This document shows, in pieces, positions 8,659 to 20,291 of a stretch of DNA of 56,233 nt (the first letter of the stretch is position 1; each line of letters begins with the position of its first letter). The notes under the pieces were generated by a model. The model was not told the origin of the DNA, searched no databases, and saw nothing but the letters and a program-made list of their open reading frames with translations. This stretch comes from Aliiglaciecola sp. (lineage in GTDB: Bacteria; Pseudomonadota; Gammaproteobacteria; Enterobacterales; Alteromonadaceae): positions 1-56,233 of the forward strand of contig JAOMVH010000005.1 in the NCBI GenBank assembly GCA_028356795.1, written 5' to 3'. The translations under genes were made by a program, and so were the position numbers.

Positions 8659-9573
8659 CTAGCCTGCTAAAACAGGTGATGCAAAGTGAATAGGTACTTC
8701 GTCTTGAGTATCATAACTTACATACTCCCAGCAGCTTGCATCTTGCAACATCGCATTTAGCAACTTGTTGTTTAGACCATGACCAGATTTATAGGCTTTC
8801 AACTCGCCGACAATACTATGACCGCCCAAATACAAATCACCAACAGCATCAAGTATTTTGTGTTTTAAAAACTCATCGTCATAGCGCAACCCTTCTGGAT
8901 TCAATACCCGATATTCATCAAGTGCTACCGCGTTTTCCATACTGCCACCTAAGGCAAGGTTGTTAGCGTTCATATATTCTAGATCACGCATAAACCCGAA
9001 TGTTCTTGCTCGACTAACTTGGTCAACATAAGAAGAGGCGTCAAAATCCATCACCACATGCTGGCGGGTTTGACTGATAACAGGGTGGTCAAAATCTATT
9101 TTGAAATCCACACGAAAGCCATCATGGGGATGGAATTCGGCCCACTTATCATCTTCTTCAACACGAATGGTTTTTGTAATACGAATAAATTTCTTGGGAG
9201 CATTAAGCTCTTCGATGCCAGCTGATTGCAACAAGAATATGAACGGACTCGCGCTGCCATCCATAATCGGTAATTCGTTGCTATTTACTTCCACAATAAT
9301 GTTATCAATACCCAATCCTGCTAACGCCGAGGCCAAGTGTTCAACCGTAAAGATTGAAACACCATCTTCGTTGCTCAAACATGTGCATAGAACTGTATCG
9401 CCAACAGCATTCGCTTTGGCGGGAATATCCACGTGAGGCTCAAGGTCTATGCGGCGAAATACAATACCTGTATTTGCCGGCGCAGGCCGGAGAGTCATGG
9501 TGACCTTTTCACCTTTGTGCAGACCAATCCCTGTTTCTTGCACAGCATGTTTGATTGTGCGTTGCTTAATCAT
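8659..9573 (-). CDS. lpxC: UDP-3-O-acyl-N-acetylglucosamine deacetylase LpxC
   Basis: This zinc deacetylase carries out the first committed step of lipid A synthesis. At 304 residues it is nearly colinear with the E. coli enzyme. The zinc ligands fall at H79, H238 and D242 (HKILD), and the catalytic histidine at H265 (SGHGLNN). It follows ftsZ after a ~300 bp gap that carries its own promoter, and it ends at a strong terminator, so it can be expressed apart from the division genes. Confidence 0.98.
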   Translation of the reverse strand: MIKQRTIKHAVQETGIGLHKGEKVTMTLRPAPANTGIVFRRIDLEPHVDIPAKANAVGDTVLCTCLSNEDGVSIFTVEHLASALAGLGIDNIIVEVNSNELPIMDGSASPFIFLLQSAGIEELNAPKKFIRITKTIRVEEDDKWAEFHPHDGFRVDFKIDFDHPVISQTRQHVVMDFDASSYVDQVSRARTFGFMRDLEYMNANNLALGGSMENAVALDEYRVLNPEGLRYDDEFLKHKILDAVGDLYLGGHSIVGELKAYKSGHGLNNKLLNAMLQDASCWEYVSYDTQDEVPIHFASPVLAG

Positions 9574-9876
9574 TCACAAATTGCCTATTGAAACATTATT
9601 CAAGCTAAAAAACGGCACGTAGTTTACTGACTAACTGGTCCAATGTCAAAAAACTGTAACATGGAACCATACTTGCTTGGTTAAAAATCACGTAACGCGA
9701 CTTCATTTGGCTCTATGAGCCGTCAAGCTTTCTCTCAATTTCGCCCTCGTCGATGCTAATTGAGTCACTCAAATCAGTTTATTACCTGTCCGCCAATCGC
9801 TCCCATTTCTATAAAACTTCGTTATCCCAGATCGCTAAGACCAAGATTTCCGCTAATAATTCACATTTGTGCAATA
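9574..9876 (-). promoter_or_regulatory. ftsZ-lpxC intergenic region with lpxC promoter
   Basis: On the - strand TTGACA (9649-9644), a 17-bp spacer and TAAACT (9626-9621) form a good sigma70-type promoter about 48 bp before the lpxC start. A short inverted repeat GGCTC-TAT-GAGCC lies at 9709-9721 but has no T-tract, so I do not call it a terminator. No small gene is evident here. Confidence 0.7.
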
Positions 9877-11043
9877 TTAGTCGGCTTGTTTACGCAAAAA
9901 CGCAGGAATATCCAAATATTCGTAATCACAGTTCGCATCCGCTTTTTCTTCTGTCGCAACCGCTTTACTCATATCAGCAGCCGCATTGCCAACACGATCG
10001 GTCGTTTCAGCTTGCAGTTTAAAGTTTTTGGCTTCAGCAGAAACTCTTGAACCTTGACTACTTACTAGCGAGATATCAGGTTTACGTTCTGCGCCAATAC
10101 CAGTAGCAACCACTGTCACTCTGAGCTCTTCGGTCATTTCCATATCGATAACCGTACCCACTACCACAGTAGCGTTTTCAGAGGCAAAGGCTTTCACTGC
10201 ATTACCCACTGTCTCGAATTCATCAATGGCGAAATCAGGTCCAGCGGTAATGTTAACCAAGATGCCACGAGCACCAGACAAGTCGATATCTTCTAATAAA
10301 GGACATGCAATAGCGGCTTCTGATGCTTCTTCTGCACGATCTTCACCCGTTGCTGAACCACTCCCCATCATTGCCGTACCCATCTCTGACATCACTGTTT
10401 TGACATCCGCGAAATCCACGTTGATCAAACCAGGGCGAGTAATTAGTTCTGCAATCCCTTGAACTGCGCCACGCAAAATATCATTTGCTGCACTAAATGC
10501 TTGAAGCAATGGCGTACCGCGCCCCATCACTTTCAATAATTTTTCATTGGGGATGGTGATCAAAGAATCAACATACTTTGATAACTCTTCAATCCCTTGG
10601 TCTGCAAATTCAGTGCGCTTTCTTCCTTCAAAAGGGAACGGTTTGGTAACAACGGCAACCGTTAGAATACCCAACTCTTTAGCGACTTTTGCCACTTCAG
10701 GTGCAGCGCCAGTTCCGGTACCGCCGCCCATTCCAGCGGTAATGAAAACCATATCCGCACCTTCAAGGCTTTGGCGAATAGTTTCACGATCTTCTTCAGC
10801 AGCCTGACGACCAATATTCGGGTTAGCTCCCGCTCCTAAGCCTTTGGTAACACTTGAACCAATTTGCAAGGTAACGTTAGCAGAAGAACTGCGTAACACC
10901 TGTGCGTCTGTGTTCACCGCAATGAACTCAACCCCTTCAATACTTTGCGATACCATGTGTTCGATGGCATTGCCGCCACCACCACCGACGCCGATCACTT
11001 TGATGACAGCTTCTTCGCTGTGACTATCCATTAATTCAAACAT
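9877..11043 (-). CDS. ftsZ: Cell division GTPase FtsZ
   Basis: FtsZ is the tubulin-like GTPase that polymerises into the Z-ring at mid-cell. It has 388 residues. The tubulin signature GGGTGTG lies at 106-112, and the N-terminal GGGGGNA nucleotide-binding loop is at 20-26. The globular domain is followed by a short variable linker. The conserved C-terminal peptide ([13 protein letters not shown]) binds FtsA and ZipA. It follows ftsA with an 85-bp gap. Confidence 0.98.
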   Translation of the reverse strand: MFELMDSHSEEAVIKVIGVGGGGGNAIEHMVSQSIEGVEFIAVNTDAQVLRSSSANVTLQIGSSVTKGLGAGANPNIGRQAAEEDRETIRQSLEGADMVFITAGMGGGTGTGAAPEVAKVAKELGILTVAVVTKPFPFEGRKRTEFADQGIEELSKYVDSLITIPNEKLLKVMGRGTPLLQAFSAANDILRGAVQGIAELITRPGLINVDFADVKTVMSEMGTAMMGSGSATGEDRAEEASEAAIACPLLEDIDLSGARGILVNITAGPDFAIDEFETVGNAVKAFASENATVVVGTVIDMEMTEELRVTVVATGIGAERKPDISLVSSQGSRVSAEAKNFKLQAETTDRVGNAAADMSKAVATEEKADANCDYEYLDIPAFLRKQAD

Positions 11044-11128
11044 TCTATTTCTCCGATTTTTGCGCGATAAAATGTAAACCGACGAGATTTACATTCATTT
11101 TTTTTAAGGTTCCGATATGCGTCCATAT

Positions 11129-12358
11129 TCAGAACTCTCCCTTAAACCAACTTTGAATACGTTCCCATAGCCCTTCAGAAGCACTACTTTTTTGCGATGA
11201 CTTTGCTTGCAGTGACTCTTTGCCATATTGCAACAGACCAATTACGGTCGCAAAAGATGCATCCTCAACGTATTCAGATAACCCTTTTATGCCAATCGGT
11301 GCGCCAACGCGCACCGGCATTTGAAATAACTCTTCAGCAAACTCCACAGCGCCTTCCATTTTAGCTGAACCGCCGGTTAAGACGATCCCTGCAGCAATTT
11401 GCTCTTCCCATCCACTGGCTTTTATTTCTTCATGGATGAGTTCAAACAACTCTTGATAACGAGGTTCAATGACCTCGGCTAACGTGTGTCTCGACATCAT
11501 TCTTGCCGGACGTCCACCTACGCTAGGAACCTGTATTTGTTCTTCCATACTGACCATGTCTCGCAATGCGCAGGCATAGTTGACTTTTATTTCTTCCGCA
11601 TGGTTGATAGGTGTTCTAAAAATCTTCGCGATATCACTGGTTATCTGATTTCCAGCAACCGGTATCACCGCCGTATGTCGAATCGCACCGTCGGTATATA
11701 TGACCATATCAATGGTGCCGCCACCAATATCGACGACACACACACCGAGTTCTTTTTCATCATCGGTCAACACTGCGTAGCTTGAGGCCAAGGCAGAAAA
11801 AATCATTTGGTCTGCATTCAACTCACAACGCTCTACACACTTAACCAAATTTTTAGCCATGTCATCTGCACAGGTAATAATGTGAGCTTTGGTTTCCATT
11901 CTTACCCCTGACATACCAATGGGGTTTTTAATCCCTTCTTGTACATCAATGGTGTATTCCTGAGGCAACACGTGCAACAAACGTCTCTCTAGCGCAATTG
12001 GCACCGAGCGGGCAGCATGCACAACGTTGTCTACATCATCTGCCGTCACTTCTTGATTATTAATTGGTACCATGCCGCTTTCATTCTGGCATTTCACATG
12101 TCTGCCAGAAATTGACATAAACACCGATGAAACCTGACAATCAGCCATCAATTCCATCTCGCCGACGGCCCGCTTAACCGACTGAACGAGCAAATTCAAA
12201 TCATTGACGCCGCCTTTATCCATTCCCTTGGCAGAATGCGTGCCGACACCAACGATACTGATCCCGCCATCGTCGAGTACTTCCCCAACAACCGCTTTCA
12301 CTTTGCTGGTACCCATGTCCAAGCCAACAATGAGGTTTCTTTCTGCAACTTTAGACAT
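11129..12358 (-). CDS. ftsA: Cell division protein FtsA
   Basis: FtsA is an actin-like ATPase that tethers FtsZ to the inner membrane and recruits later division proteins. It has 409 residues. The phosphate-1 motif VGLDMGTSKVKAVVGE is at the N-terminus, phosphate-2 is VVDIGGGTIDM near 205-215, and the adenosine motif GIVLTGGSAKMEG is around 334-346. The C-terminal amphipathic membrane-targeting helix LWERIQSWFKGEF is intact. It lies 21 bp downstream of ftsQ. Confidence 0.97.
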   Translation of the reverse strand: MSKVAERNLIVGLDMGTSKVKAVVGEVLDDGGISIVGVGTHSAKGMDKGGVNDLNLLVQSVKRAVGEMELMADCQVSSVFMSISGRHVKCQNESGMVPINNQEVTADDVDNVVHAARSVPIALERRLLHVLPQEYTIDVQEGIKNPIGMSGVRMETKAHIITCADDMAKNLVKCVERCELNADQMIFSALASSYAVLTDDEKELGVCVVDIGGGTIDMVIYTDGAIRHTAVIPVAGNQITSDIAKIFRTPINHAEEIKVNYACALRDMVSMEEQIQVPSVGGRPARMMSRHTLAEVIEPRYQELFELIHEEIKASGWEEQIAAGIVLTGGSAKMEGAVEFAEELFQMPVRVGAPIGIKGLSEYVEDASFATVIGLLQYGKESLQAKSSQKSSASEGLWERIQSWFKGEF

Positions 12359-12379
12359 TATGTTTTGTTCTCACCTTTT

Positions 12380-13126
12380 CTAACTCTCTTGTTCAACGGA
12401 TGTTGCGCTTTTCCAACCTACTGCCAGGCCAGTGTCGTAACGTAAATCGACATAATCTATTAACTTGCCCTGCTTCAATAAAAGTGGGTAAACGTCGACA
12501 AAACGTTGCAGTCTATTCACAAACTCAGAACGACCCAAATTCAATTTCACCCCATTACTGAGGATCACATTCCAAGCAAAACGCTCACTTAAATACAACT
12601 CATCAATCGTCAAACTGGCACTATTAAGTAACGTTTGCATTGCTCGATAACCTTGAAGCGCTGTTTGTTCGCTTCCCCCAGGACCAAAAAGGTCTGGCAA
12701 CGCACTATCATTAGATTGTGCTTCAAAAGTTTGTCCGTATTGATTCAATAATGAATCACTGTTCCATCTTGCACTGGGGATTTCTTCCACCACGTGCACA
12801 TTTAAACTATTTGGCCAACGCTTTCTTACTGATGCACGATAAACCCAAGGCAAAGCTTCAATGTCTTGGTGCAGTGCATCCACGTTTAACTCAAAAAAAC
12901 TCTCTGAGTGTTTTCCCCTGACGACACCCTCTATCTGAGTGTCTTCAACATGGGTCAGGTTGCCACTTACTAGCACCTGATTAATTGGTGCCTTTTGCGA
13001 ATCTTCTAACCAGTCATTCAATAACCAACTTGCATAGGCAAGTCCGAGCAAAACTGCTCCTAAAAAAACCATCCCAGTCATTCGATAACGAGCTGTGGCG
13101 GTGCTTTTGTCTTCCAACTGCTCCAC
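12380..13126 (-). CDS. ftsQ: Cell division protein FtsQ
   Basis: This bitopic inner membrane protein scaffolds the FtsQLB complex. It has 248 residues: a cytoplasmic N-terminus, one membrane segment (about 19-37), a POTRA domain (about 45-120, with the typical LPWVYRASVRKRWPNSL stretch near 90-107), then the beta domain. It follows ddlB by two bases and precedes ftsA, the usual order. Confidence 0.95.
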   Translation of the reverse strand: MEQLEDKSTATARYRMTGMVFLGAVLLGLAYASWLLNDWLEDSQKAPINQVLVSGNLTHVEDTQIEGVVRGKHSESFFELNVDALHQDIEALPWVYRASVRKRWPNSLNVHVVEEIPSARWNSDSLLNQYGQTFEAQSNDSALPDLFGPGGSEQTALQGYRAMQTLLNSASLTIDELYLSERFAWNVILSNGVKLNLGRSEFVNRLQRFVDVYPLLLKQGKLIDYVDLRYDTGLAVGWKSATSVEQES

Positions 13127-13128
13127 GT

Positions 13129-14061
13129 TTAGGTGTCCGCAGTGCGTAAAATTGCTAAGGCAAGCTCGCTAAAACTCAACCCGGCTTGTTTAGCGGCCAT
13201 TGGCACCAAGCTCTTTTCTGTCATACCCGGTACGGTATTGGCTTCAAGCAAGTAAAAGTCTCCTTGCTCATCTTGCATAAAGTCAACCCGCCCCCAACCG
13301 GAACCATCTACAGCACGAAACGCCTCAAGTGCGAGTTCGCCCAGTTTTAGTTCTTGTTCGGCAGATAAACCGCTAGGACAAAAATATTCTGTACTATTAG
13401 AGTGATATTTTGCGTCATAATCATAAAACGTATGAGGAGTAGACATACGAATAGATGGCAAAGCTACGCCATTCAGAATTGTCACTGTGTATTCTGGACC
13501 TTGAATGAACCGCTCTAACAAGACGGTATTATCGTACTTAAACCCGTCGTGTATCGCCGTTTCTAATTGTGTAGTACTTGTCACTTTAGCAATACCTATG
13601 CTGGAACCTTCCTGCGCAGGTTTTACCATTACCACTTCCCCTAAGTCTTGCATTATAACCTTGCATGATCCCGCATCAAAGCTTCTTTTCTCAACAATGT
13701 GGTATTTTGCCGTAGGTAATCCCAAAGTCTGCCAAATTTGTTTGGTTTTCACCTTGTCCATTGCCAGTGCAGAACCCAAAACACCACTTCCGGTATAAGG
13801 AATATTCATTAACTGAAGTGCACCTTGCATGCTGCCATCTTCGCCACCCCGGCCATGCAACATGATCACCACACGATCAAATTTCAACTCAATCAAATCT
13901 CCAATTGATTGAGCAGCAGGATCGAATGCATGTGCATCTACACCCGCTTTGCTCAGTGCACTAAGTACCGCACTGCCTGATTTCAAAGACACTTCACGTT
14001 CCGCCGAGTTACCACCCAACATCACCGCAACTTTTCCGTATTGGGCAGATAAAGTCGTCAT
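13129..14061 (-). CDS. ddlB: D-alanine--D-alanine ligase DdlB
   Basis: An ATP-grasp enzyme joining two D-Ala residues for the peptidoglycan stem peptide. It has 310 residues. The N-terminal motif [17 protein letters not shown], the [12 protein letters not shown] loop and the C-terminal [15 protein letters not shown] metal/substrate region are intact. The start overlaps the murC stop by four bases (ATGA type), implying coupled translation. Confidence 0.96.
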   Translation of the reverse strand: MTTLSAQYGKVAVMLGGNSAEREVSLKSGSAVLSALSKAGVDAHAFDPAAQSIGDLIELKFDRVVIMLHGRGGEDGSMQGALQLMNIPYTGSGVLGSALAMDKVKTKQIWQTLGLPTAKYHIVEKRSFDAGSCKVIMQDLGEVVMVKPAQEGSSIGIAKVTSTTQLETAIHDGFKYDNTVLLERFIQGPEYTVTILNGVALPSIRMSTPHTFYDYDAKYHSNSTEYFCPSGLSAEQELKLGELALEAFRAVDGSGWGRVDFMQDEQGDFYLLEANTVPGMTEKSLVPMAAKQAGLSFSELALAILRTADT

Positions 14062-15512
14062 ATCCCCCCTCCGTCATTCAAACGGGTTTTATCTAACTTG
14101 ATCGATTGTAAAAACTTGGCAATCTGACCGATATTACCGGCACCTTGGGTCATTAACACATCTTGATCTTTTAGTGCCTCTGCCAGCAGTTTGGGCAATT
14201 CATTTTTGCTCGCGACATAAATCGGTTCTAATTGTCCACGTTGACGAATAGAGCGACACAGTGCTTTGCTATCAGCACCTTCAATAGGCGTCTCGCCAGC
14301 AGAATAGACCTCCAGAAGCAATAAAACGTCAACTTGCGACAATACCCGCACAAAATCTTCGTATAAATCACGAGTTCGGGTAAAACGATGAGGTTGATAT
14401 GCCATCACCAATCGTTTGTCGGGCCAATTGTTTCTGGCTACTGCAATGGTTGCCTCAACTTCGGTGGGATGGTGGCCATAGTCATCAACCAAAATCACTT
14501 CACCATCGCCAGTATCAAAACAGCCGAGTTGTTCAAAACGACGACCGATACCTTCAAATGCCGCCAACGCGTCGGTAATAGCAGCGTCTTGCACACCCTC
14601 ATCGGTGGCAACAGCAATGGCCGCCAATGCGTTTAAAATATTATGTTTACCAGCGATATTGAGCGTGACCTGTAAATCATCTTTGCCTACGCGTTTAGCG
14701 GTAAATTGACTTTGATTGAAGCCCATATTCACGTCTACCGCTCGAACGTCTGCCTGTTCTGACATGCCATAGGTCATGATTTTTCTGCCAATCTTTGGCA
14801 ATAATGCCTGAATTACCGGGTCATCCAGACACACAACTGCCAATCCATAAAAAGGTAGGTTGTGTAAGAAGTCCAAGTAGGTGTCCTGCATACGCTGAAA
14901 ATCGCCGTCATAAGTGTCCATATGATCTGGCTCTATATTGGTCACAATCGACACCATAGGTTGCAAATGAACAAATGACGCATCACTTTCATCAGCTTCG
15001 GCAATTAAATAGCGACTGCTACCTAGCTTTGCATTTGTACCTGCACTATTAAGCAATCCACCGATCACAAATGTCGGGTCAAGTTCTGCTTGGGCAAAAA
15101 TAGTCGCCAATAAGCTGGTCGTGGTGGTTTTGCCGTGAGTTCCCGCAACCGCAATACCATGCCTAAAACGCATCAGTTCCGCCAACATTTCAGCCCGTCT
15201 AATTACCGGAATACGGGCTTCTTTGGCGGCAATAATTTCGGGGTTGGTCAAATCAATGGCACTGGAGACAACCACCACATTGGCATTTTCAATATTCGAT
15301 TTTTGATGGCCAATAAATACGCTTGCCCCTTTGCCCACAAGACGCTTGGTCATGGCACTTTGTAATTGGTCTGAGCCAGAGATGTGATAGCCTTCATTGA
15401 GCAGAACTTCAGCAATCCCGCCCATACCAGCACCGCCAATACCAATAAAATGAATTTGCTTGATGCGACGCATCTCGGGCACATGGTAATGCACTTTATC
15501 TGCCGTAATCAT
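14058..15512 (-). CDS. murC: UDP-N-acetylmuramate--L-alanine ligase MurC
   Basis: This enzyme adds L-Ala to UDP-MurNAc. It is 484 residues, the normal length. The Rossmann-like N-terminus contains [17 protein letters not shown] (about 21-37), the ATP loop is [10 protein letters not shown] near 123-132, and the conserved DDYGHHPTE motif is in the C-terminal domain. It overlaps murG and ddlB by four bases on each side. Confidence 0.98.
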   Translation of the reverse strand: MITADKVHYHVPEMRRIKQIHFIGIGGAGMGGIAEVLLNEGYHISGSDQLQSAMTKRLVGKGASVFIGHQKSNIENANVVVVSSAIDLTNPEIIAAKEARIPVIRRAEMLAELMRFRHGIAVAGTHGKTTTTSLLATIFAQAELDPTFVIGGLLNSAGTNAKLGSSRYLIAEADESDASFVHLQPMVSIVTNIEPDHMDTYDGDFQRMQDTYLDFLHNLPFYGLAVVCLDDPVIQALLPKIGRKIMTYGMSEQADVRAVDVNMGFNQSQFTAKRVGKDDLQVTLNIAGKHNILNALAAIAVATDEGVQDAAITDALAAFEGIGRRFEQLGCFDTGDGEVILVDDYGHHPTEVEATIAVARNNWPDKRLVMAYQPHRFTRTRDLYEDFVRVLSQVDVLLLLEVYSAGETPIEGADSKALCRSIRQRGQLEPIYVASKNELPKLLAEALKDQDVLMTQGAGNIGQIAKFLQSIKLDKTRLNDGGGI

Positions 15513-16594
15513 GCTGCCATTCCTCCCAATTGCTCACAAATATCACTGACTGATTCGGTTGCTTGTGATTTAGCCAGGGTTCGCGCCTTCGCGCCCACGT
15601 CAATTCGTTTTTGTGGATCACTGATCACTTGGTTTAACAAATTAGATAACTCACCCTGTTGAAGTTCTGATTGAGGCAATAAATAGGCAGCGTTAGCATC
15701 ACTTAGTGCTTTTGCATTAAGAGTTTGATGGTCATCAACGGCATGGGGAAGTGGCACGAATATCGCGACCACACCGGCCATTGCCACTTCGGCAACCGTC
15801 AAAGCGCCCGCTCGACAAATGACAATATCAGCCCAATCATACGCACTCGCCATGTCATCAATGAATTCAACAACTTGCCAACTGTATTTATCGCCCAACG
15901 AAGTTTGATAACGTGCAATGACGTCATCCACATGACCTTTTCCACACTGATGTTTCACTTCAAGGTTCACGCATTGTGACAATGCCAAAGGCACATGTTC
16001 ATTTAACGCTTTAGCCCCAAGCGAGCCTCCCACAATCAATATTTTCAATGCTGAATCATGGGCTTGCTTGTTGGCAATTTGCATAAAATCTTTACGCACA
16101 GGGTTGCCCACCCAGTGATATTTTTTTTGTTCACTTTGCAGCTGCTCAAAACCGTTGTTAAAACCACATAAAACGCGATTAGCAATTTTTGATAGCCACT
16201 TATTAGTAAGGCCTGGTATCGCATTTTGTTCATGCACAACTAAAGGGATCCCTCGCAACCAAGCAGCTATGCCGCCGGGTCCACTGGCAAAACCGCCCAT
16301 CCCCAAAACAACATCCGGTTTTACTTGTCTGATAACTCGATAAGCCGCCAAGATTGCCTGAAGTATTTTAAAAGGCGCGGCCAGTATGCGTAACATACCG
16401 TTACCTCTCACTCCTTCGACATCAATGAAACTAATTTCAAAGCCGGCTTTTGGCACCAATTGCGCTTCCATTCTTTTGGGTGTGCCGAGCCAATGAACTT
16501 GCCAGCCTCGAGCGCTTAGCTCATTAGCCACGGCTATACCTGGGAATACATGTCCACCGGTGCCACCGGCCATAATTAAAATGGTTTTAGGCAT
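15509..16594 (-). CDS. murG: Lipid II glycosyltransferase MurG
   Basis: MurG transfers GlcNAc from UDP-GlcNAc to lipid I, giving lipid II at the inner face of the membrane. It has 361 residues from the ATG at 16594, which begins [16 protein letters not shown], the family's conserved start; an in-frame ATG six codons earlier is less likely. The second domain has [13 protein letters not shown] and the UDP-binding AGALTVAEV / [11 protein letters not shown] region. The start overlaps the ftsW stop by eight bases. Confidence 0.97.
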   Translation of the reverse strand: MPKTILIMAGGTGGHVFPGIAVANELSARGWQVHWLGTPKRMEAQLVPKAGFEISFIDVEGVRGNGMLRILAAPFKILQAILAAYRVIRQVKPDVVLGMGGFASGPGGIAAWLRGIPLVVHEQNAIPGLTNKWLSKIANRVLCGFNNGFEQLQSEQKKYHWVGNPVRKDFMQIANKQAHDSALKILIVGGSLGAKALNEHVPLALSQCVNLEVKHQCGKGHVDDVIARYQTSLGDKYSWQVVEFIDDMASAYDWADIVICRAGALTVAEVAMAGVVAIFVPLPHAVDDHQTLNAKALSDANAAYLLPQSELQQGELSNLLNQVISDPQKRIDVGAKARTLAKSQATESVSDICEQLGGMAA

Positions 16595-17894
16595 GATGAA
16601 CCTCACTCTCAATACTGTCTTGGTGACTCAATTCATCAATCAACTTTTTAACCTTCGATTTTCCTTTAGATGGCTTTTTCTTTTGCCCTTTGCTCATCGC
16701 TTGCATGCCATCAACGCGAATTTCAAAATCGATTCTCACTAATAGTGCGACTGCCACCGCCATCACAATCATACTCGACCCGCCATAACTCACCAGCGGC
16801 AAGGTTAACCCTTTGGTCGGCAAAATTCCGGCGCTAGCCCCAACATTTACCGCAGTCTGAAAGCTAAACCAAATGCCAATGGCGTAAGCCAGATAAGCTT
16901 CAAAAGGTCTCTCATTTAATAGTGCTTGGTTACCCAGTTTCAGCGCTTTGAAGACCAACACAAACAATACCGCCAAAACCACTGCCACACCGATAAACCC
17001 AAACTCTTCTGCCAAAATCGCGACGATGAAATCGGTATGGGCTTCAGGTAAATATTCTAATTTTTGTAAACTATTGCCCAAACCTTGCCCAAACCAGTCG
17101 CCTCGACCAAACGCCATCAACGATTGTGTTAATTGATAACCACGGCCAAAAGGCTCTTGCCAGGGGTCAAGGAAATAGGTCATTCGGTCCATACGATACT
17201 TTTCAACAAGCACTAACGCGGTAATGGCTGATAACCCGGTAATTGCAAGACCGAAAAATTGCCAAAGCTTGGCACCCGCTAAAAACAACAAGCCAATAGT
17301 GGTGGCAAACATCACTACCACTGTGCCTAAGTCAGGTTGCATCAGTAATAAAAAAGCCAACACAAAAAACACCACAAGGGGTTTGATGAAACCTTTTAAA
17401 TTTTCAGTCACCTCTTCATAGCGGCGTACCAAATACCCAGCCAGATAACAGAAGAAAAATAACTTAGCGAGCTCGGCAACCTGAATCGTTATCGGGCCTA
17501 CGGCTAACCATCGAGTCGCACCATTGACACTGCGACCAACAAACAACACCAACACCAACAGCACCACAGAACCAAGTAGCAAAACAGGGTTACTAATGCG
17601 CCACCATTGCATCGGAATTTGCATCACAATACAGGCAGCTATCACGGCTAAAATTAAATAGATCCCATGCCGAATAACAAAATGGAATGGATTGTCGAAC
17701 AGGCGGTCGGCAATTGGCATAGATGCAGATGTCACGATTACAAGACCAATGGACATGAGAGTCAAAGCGATTAAAATCAAACTGACATCAAATGACGCGC
17801 TTGGGGCAACATGGCCGTCATGCTTTTGAGCAAAGAGGTTACGCAATGGTGATTCTTTCACTTTTTCGCTCACATCATTTTGCTTCGTACTCAT
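16587..17894 (-). CDS. ftsW: Septal peptidoglycan glycosyltransferase FtsW
   Basis: This SEDS-family polytopic protein polymerises lipid II at the septum with FtsI. It has 435 residues with about ten membrane segments. The family motif PEAHTDFIVAILAEEFG is present, with the periplasmic loop before it. A basic C-terminal tail (KKKPSKGKSKVKK) and a ~40-residue N-terminal cytoplasmic extension flank the core. It overlaps murD by four bases. Confidence 0.96.
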   Translation of the reverse strand: MSTKQNDVSEKVKESPLRNLFAQKHDGHVAPSASFDVSLILIALTLMSIGLVIVTSASMPIADRLFDNPFHFVIRHGIYLILAVIAACIVMQIPMQWWRISNPVLLLGSVVLLVLVLFVGRSVNGATRWLAVGPITIQVAELAKLFFFCYLAGYLVRRYEEVTENLKGFIKPLVVFFVLAFLLLMQPDLGTVVVMFATTIGLLFLAGAKLWQFFGLAITGLSAITALVLVEKYRMDRMTYFLDPWQEPFGRGYQLTQSLMAFGRGDWFGQGLGNSLQKLEYLPEAHTDFIVAILAEEFGFIGVAVVLAVLFVLVFKALKLGNQALLNERPFEAYLAYAIGIWFSFQTAVNVGASAGILPTKGLTLPLVSYGGSSMIVMAVAVALLVRIDFEIRVDGMQAMSKGQKKKPSKGKSKVKKLIDELSHQDSIESEVHHA

Positions 17895-19198
17895 GACACC
17901 ACCTTCAAAACTTCATTTTTAAAGGCTTCGCCACGCACTTGATAGTTATCGTACATGTCGATACTGGCACAGGCTGGAGAAAGCAGCACAACATCGCCAC
18001 TCTCAACAATGTTATTAGCAAAATCAACCGCCTCACGCATATCACTCACTTCGATACTGCCGGGCTTTAAAGAGGCTATCACCCGTCCGTCTTTGCCCAT
18101 GGTGATGAGTAAATCTACTGAATCAAGCAAAATTGGCTGAAGCTCGGTAAAGTTGGCATTTTTTCCATCTCCACCAGCAATTAAAACAAGTTTTCCACCG
18201 GCACGGTCTTGCAAGCTTTGAATAGCGGCAATTGTTGCTCCAATATTGGTCGCCTTGGAGTCATTGATCCAGCGAACATTGTTTGCCTGGCTTATTAGTT
18301 GGAAACGATGAGCTAAGCCACTAAAGCTTCGAAGTGCATTGCGTATCGCATTGTCATCTACATTAAATGGGCGAACACAACTTATTGCCGCTTGCATATT
18401 AAGCACATTGTGAGCACCCCGTAGAGCACAATCTTGTTCGCTTATTAGGGGCTGATTGTTATCTAATATCTGTCGATTTTCAGCATCCCAACTTAAGCCC
18501 ACAGGACTGGCACTTAGTCCAAAACTTGTCTTGGTATTATATTTTTTGGGCCAGGTTAAAACGTCATCGCGATTGGCCACTTTGTTTTGTGCTTTGCGAT
18601 AAATCCGCTTTTTAGCCGCCACATAGGCATCTAATGTGATATGACGATCAAGATGATCCTCGCTGATATTCAATATCGTGGCACAAACCGGCTTTAAGGA
18701 GCGGGTAGTCTCAAGTTGAAAACTCGATAACTCGAGTACAAAAACGTCAGCCTCAATATCAAGCAACTCAAGCACGGGCTTACCGATATTACCGCCCATA
18801 ACCGCGTTAATACCTGCGCTCTTTAATATGTCCGTAATCAAACAAGTCACTGTAGACTTGCCATTCGAACCGGTAATAGCGATGACCGGCGTGCGATTGA
18901 ATCGGGCAAATAATTCAACATCGCCCACTACGTCAACATTATCTTTGTAGGCAGCTTGAATTGATGGATGATTAGGATTCACACCAGGACTTAACACAAC
19001 TAGATCCGCAGAACATAGTGTCGCAGCGTCAAAGTCGCCCAACTTCGCTTTTGCGCCTTTTGGAGCAATGGCATCTAAACGTGTATCCATTGCGGTCACT
19101 AGCGCTCCCTGATGATTTAAAAAATGCACGCAAGCATTGCCTGTCAGCCCTAGGCCAACAACAACTGCATGAATATTTTTTAAATTAGGGGTTTGCAT
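17891..19198 (-). CDS. murD: UDP-N-acetylmuramoyl-L-alanine--D-glutamate ligase MurD
   Basis: MurD adds D-Glu to UDP-MurNAc-L-Ala. It has 435 residues. The N-terminal domain binds UDP (VVGLGLTGNACVHFL, about 13-27), the ATP loop is AITGSNGKST near 107-116, and the C-terminal region has NDSKATN and LIAGGDGKNANF. It sits between mraY and ftsW with a 10-bp gap to mraY. Confidence 0.97.
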   Translation of the reverse strand: MQTPNLKNIHAVVVGLGLTGNACVHFLNHQGALVTAMDTRLDAIAPKGAKAKLGDFDAATLCSADLVVLSPGVNPNHPSIQAAYKDNVDVVGDVELFARFNRTPVIAITGSNGKSTVTCLITDILKSAGINAVMGGNIGKPVLELLDIEADVFVLELSSFQLETTRSLKPVCATILNISEDHLDRHITLDAYVAAKKRIYRKAQNKVANRDDVLTWPKKYNTKTSFGLSASPVGLSWDAENRQILDNNQPLISEQDCALRGAHNVLNMQAAISCVRPFNVDDNAIRNALRSFSGLAHRFQLISQANNVRWINDSKATNIGATIAAIQSLQDRAGGKLVLIAGGDGKNANFTELQPILLDSVDLLITMGKDGRVIASLKPGSIEVSDMREAVDFANNIVESGDVVLLSPACASIDMYDNYQVRGEAFKNEVLKVVS

Positions 19199-19208
19199 AA
19201 ACTTCGCT

Positions 19209-20291
19209 CTACCTCAACTTCAACGTGGCTAATCCAATCAGCACGAGTATTAAAGAAATAATCCAAAACCTGACAATTACGCGAGGCTCGGGCCATCCCT
19301 TGAGTTCATAATGATGATGAATAGGCGCCATTCTAAAAATACGCTGCCCACGGAGTTTATATGAGCCGACTTGCAAAATAACCGACAAGGTTTCAATGAC
19401 AAAAACACCACCCATGATAATTAGAACAATCTCTTGGCGAACTAACACCGCCATGATCCCCAAGGTTCCACCTAGGGCCAATGAGCCCACATCACCCATA
19501 AATACTTGTGCTGGGTAAGTGTTGAACCACAAAAAGCCGAGTCCTGCGCCCACAATCGCGGTACACACAATCACCAACTCACTGGTAAGTGGGATATAAG
19601 GAATATTTAGATAAGCAGAAAAATTAATATTGCCCGTGGCATAGGCAAAGATTGCCAGCGCCCCAGCGACCAAAATGGTGGGCACAATCGCCAATCCATC
19701 CAGACCATCGGTAAGATTTACTGCGTTGCTGGTGCCCACAACCGTAAAATACACCACCACCATGAAGAACATCCCCAATTGCGGCATCACTTCTTTGAAG
19801 AAAGGAACTAATAATGCGGTTTCGGCGGGGTCCTGGCTATTGGCGTACAAATAAACCGCAACGGCAATGGCGATTACTGACTGCCAAAAGTATTTCCATT
19901 TAGCGATCAGGCCTTTAGCATCTTTGCGGATCACTTTTCGGTAATCATCTACAAAGCCGATTATTCCGTATCCCACAACGATAAACAGCACCACCCACAC
20001 ATAACGATTGCTTAAGTCGGCCCAAAGTAGCGTGCTGGTCAGTATCGCTGCGAGTATCAAAAGCCCACCCATGGTCGGTGTACCTGATTTAGACAAGTGA
20101 CTTTGCGGACCATCGTTGCGCACGGTTTGACCAATTTGCATGGTTTGCAACCAACGTATCATCGCAGGGCCAATTAATACCGCCATCAACAAAGCGGTTA
20201 AGGTACTCAAGATGGCGCGCAGTGTTAAATAAGAAAATACACTGAATCCCGCATCATATTGTTGTAGCCATTCTGCCAACCAAATTAGCAT
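19209..20291 (-). CDS. mraY: Phospho-N-acetylmuramoyl-pentapeptide transferase MraY
   Basis: MraY makes lipid I by transferring phospho-MurNAc-pentapeptide to undecaprenyl phosphate. It has 360 residues and about ten membrane segments, like E. coli MraY. The conserved loops GFVDDYRKV (Asp pair), [10 protein letters not shown] and [13 protein letters not shown] (histidine loop) are intact. It overlaps murF by seven bases. Confidence 0.98.
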   Translation of the reverse strand: MLIWLAEWLQQYDAGFSVFSYLTLRAILSTLTALLMAVLIGPAMIRWLQTMQIGQTVRNDGPQSHLSKSGTPTMGGLLILAAILTSTLLWADLSNRYVWVVLFIVVGYGIIGFVDDYRKVIRKDAKGLIAKWKYFWQSVIAIAVAVYLYANSQDPAETALLVPFFKEVMPQLGMFFMVVVYFTVVGTSNAVNLTDGLDGLAIVPTILVAGALAIFAYATGNINFSAYLNIPYIPLTSELVIVCTAIVGAGLGFLWFNTYPAQVFMGDVGSLALGGTLGIMAVLVRQEIVLIIMGGVFVIETLSVILQVGSYKLRGQRIFRMAPIHHHYELKGWPEPRVIVRFWIISLILVLIGLATLKLR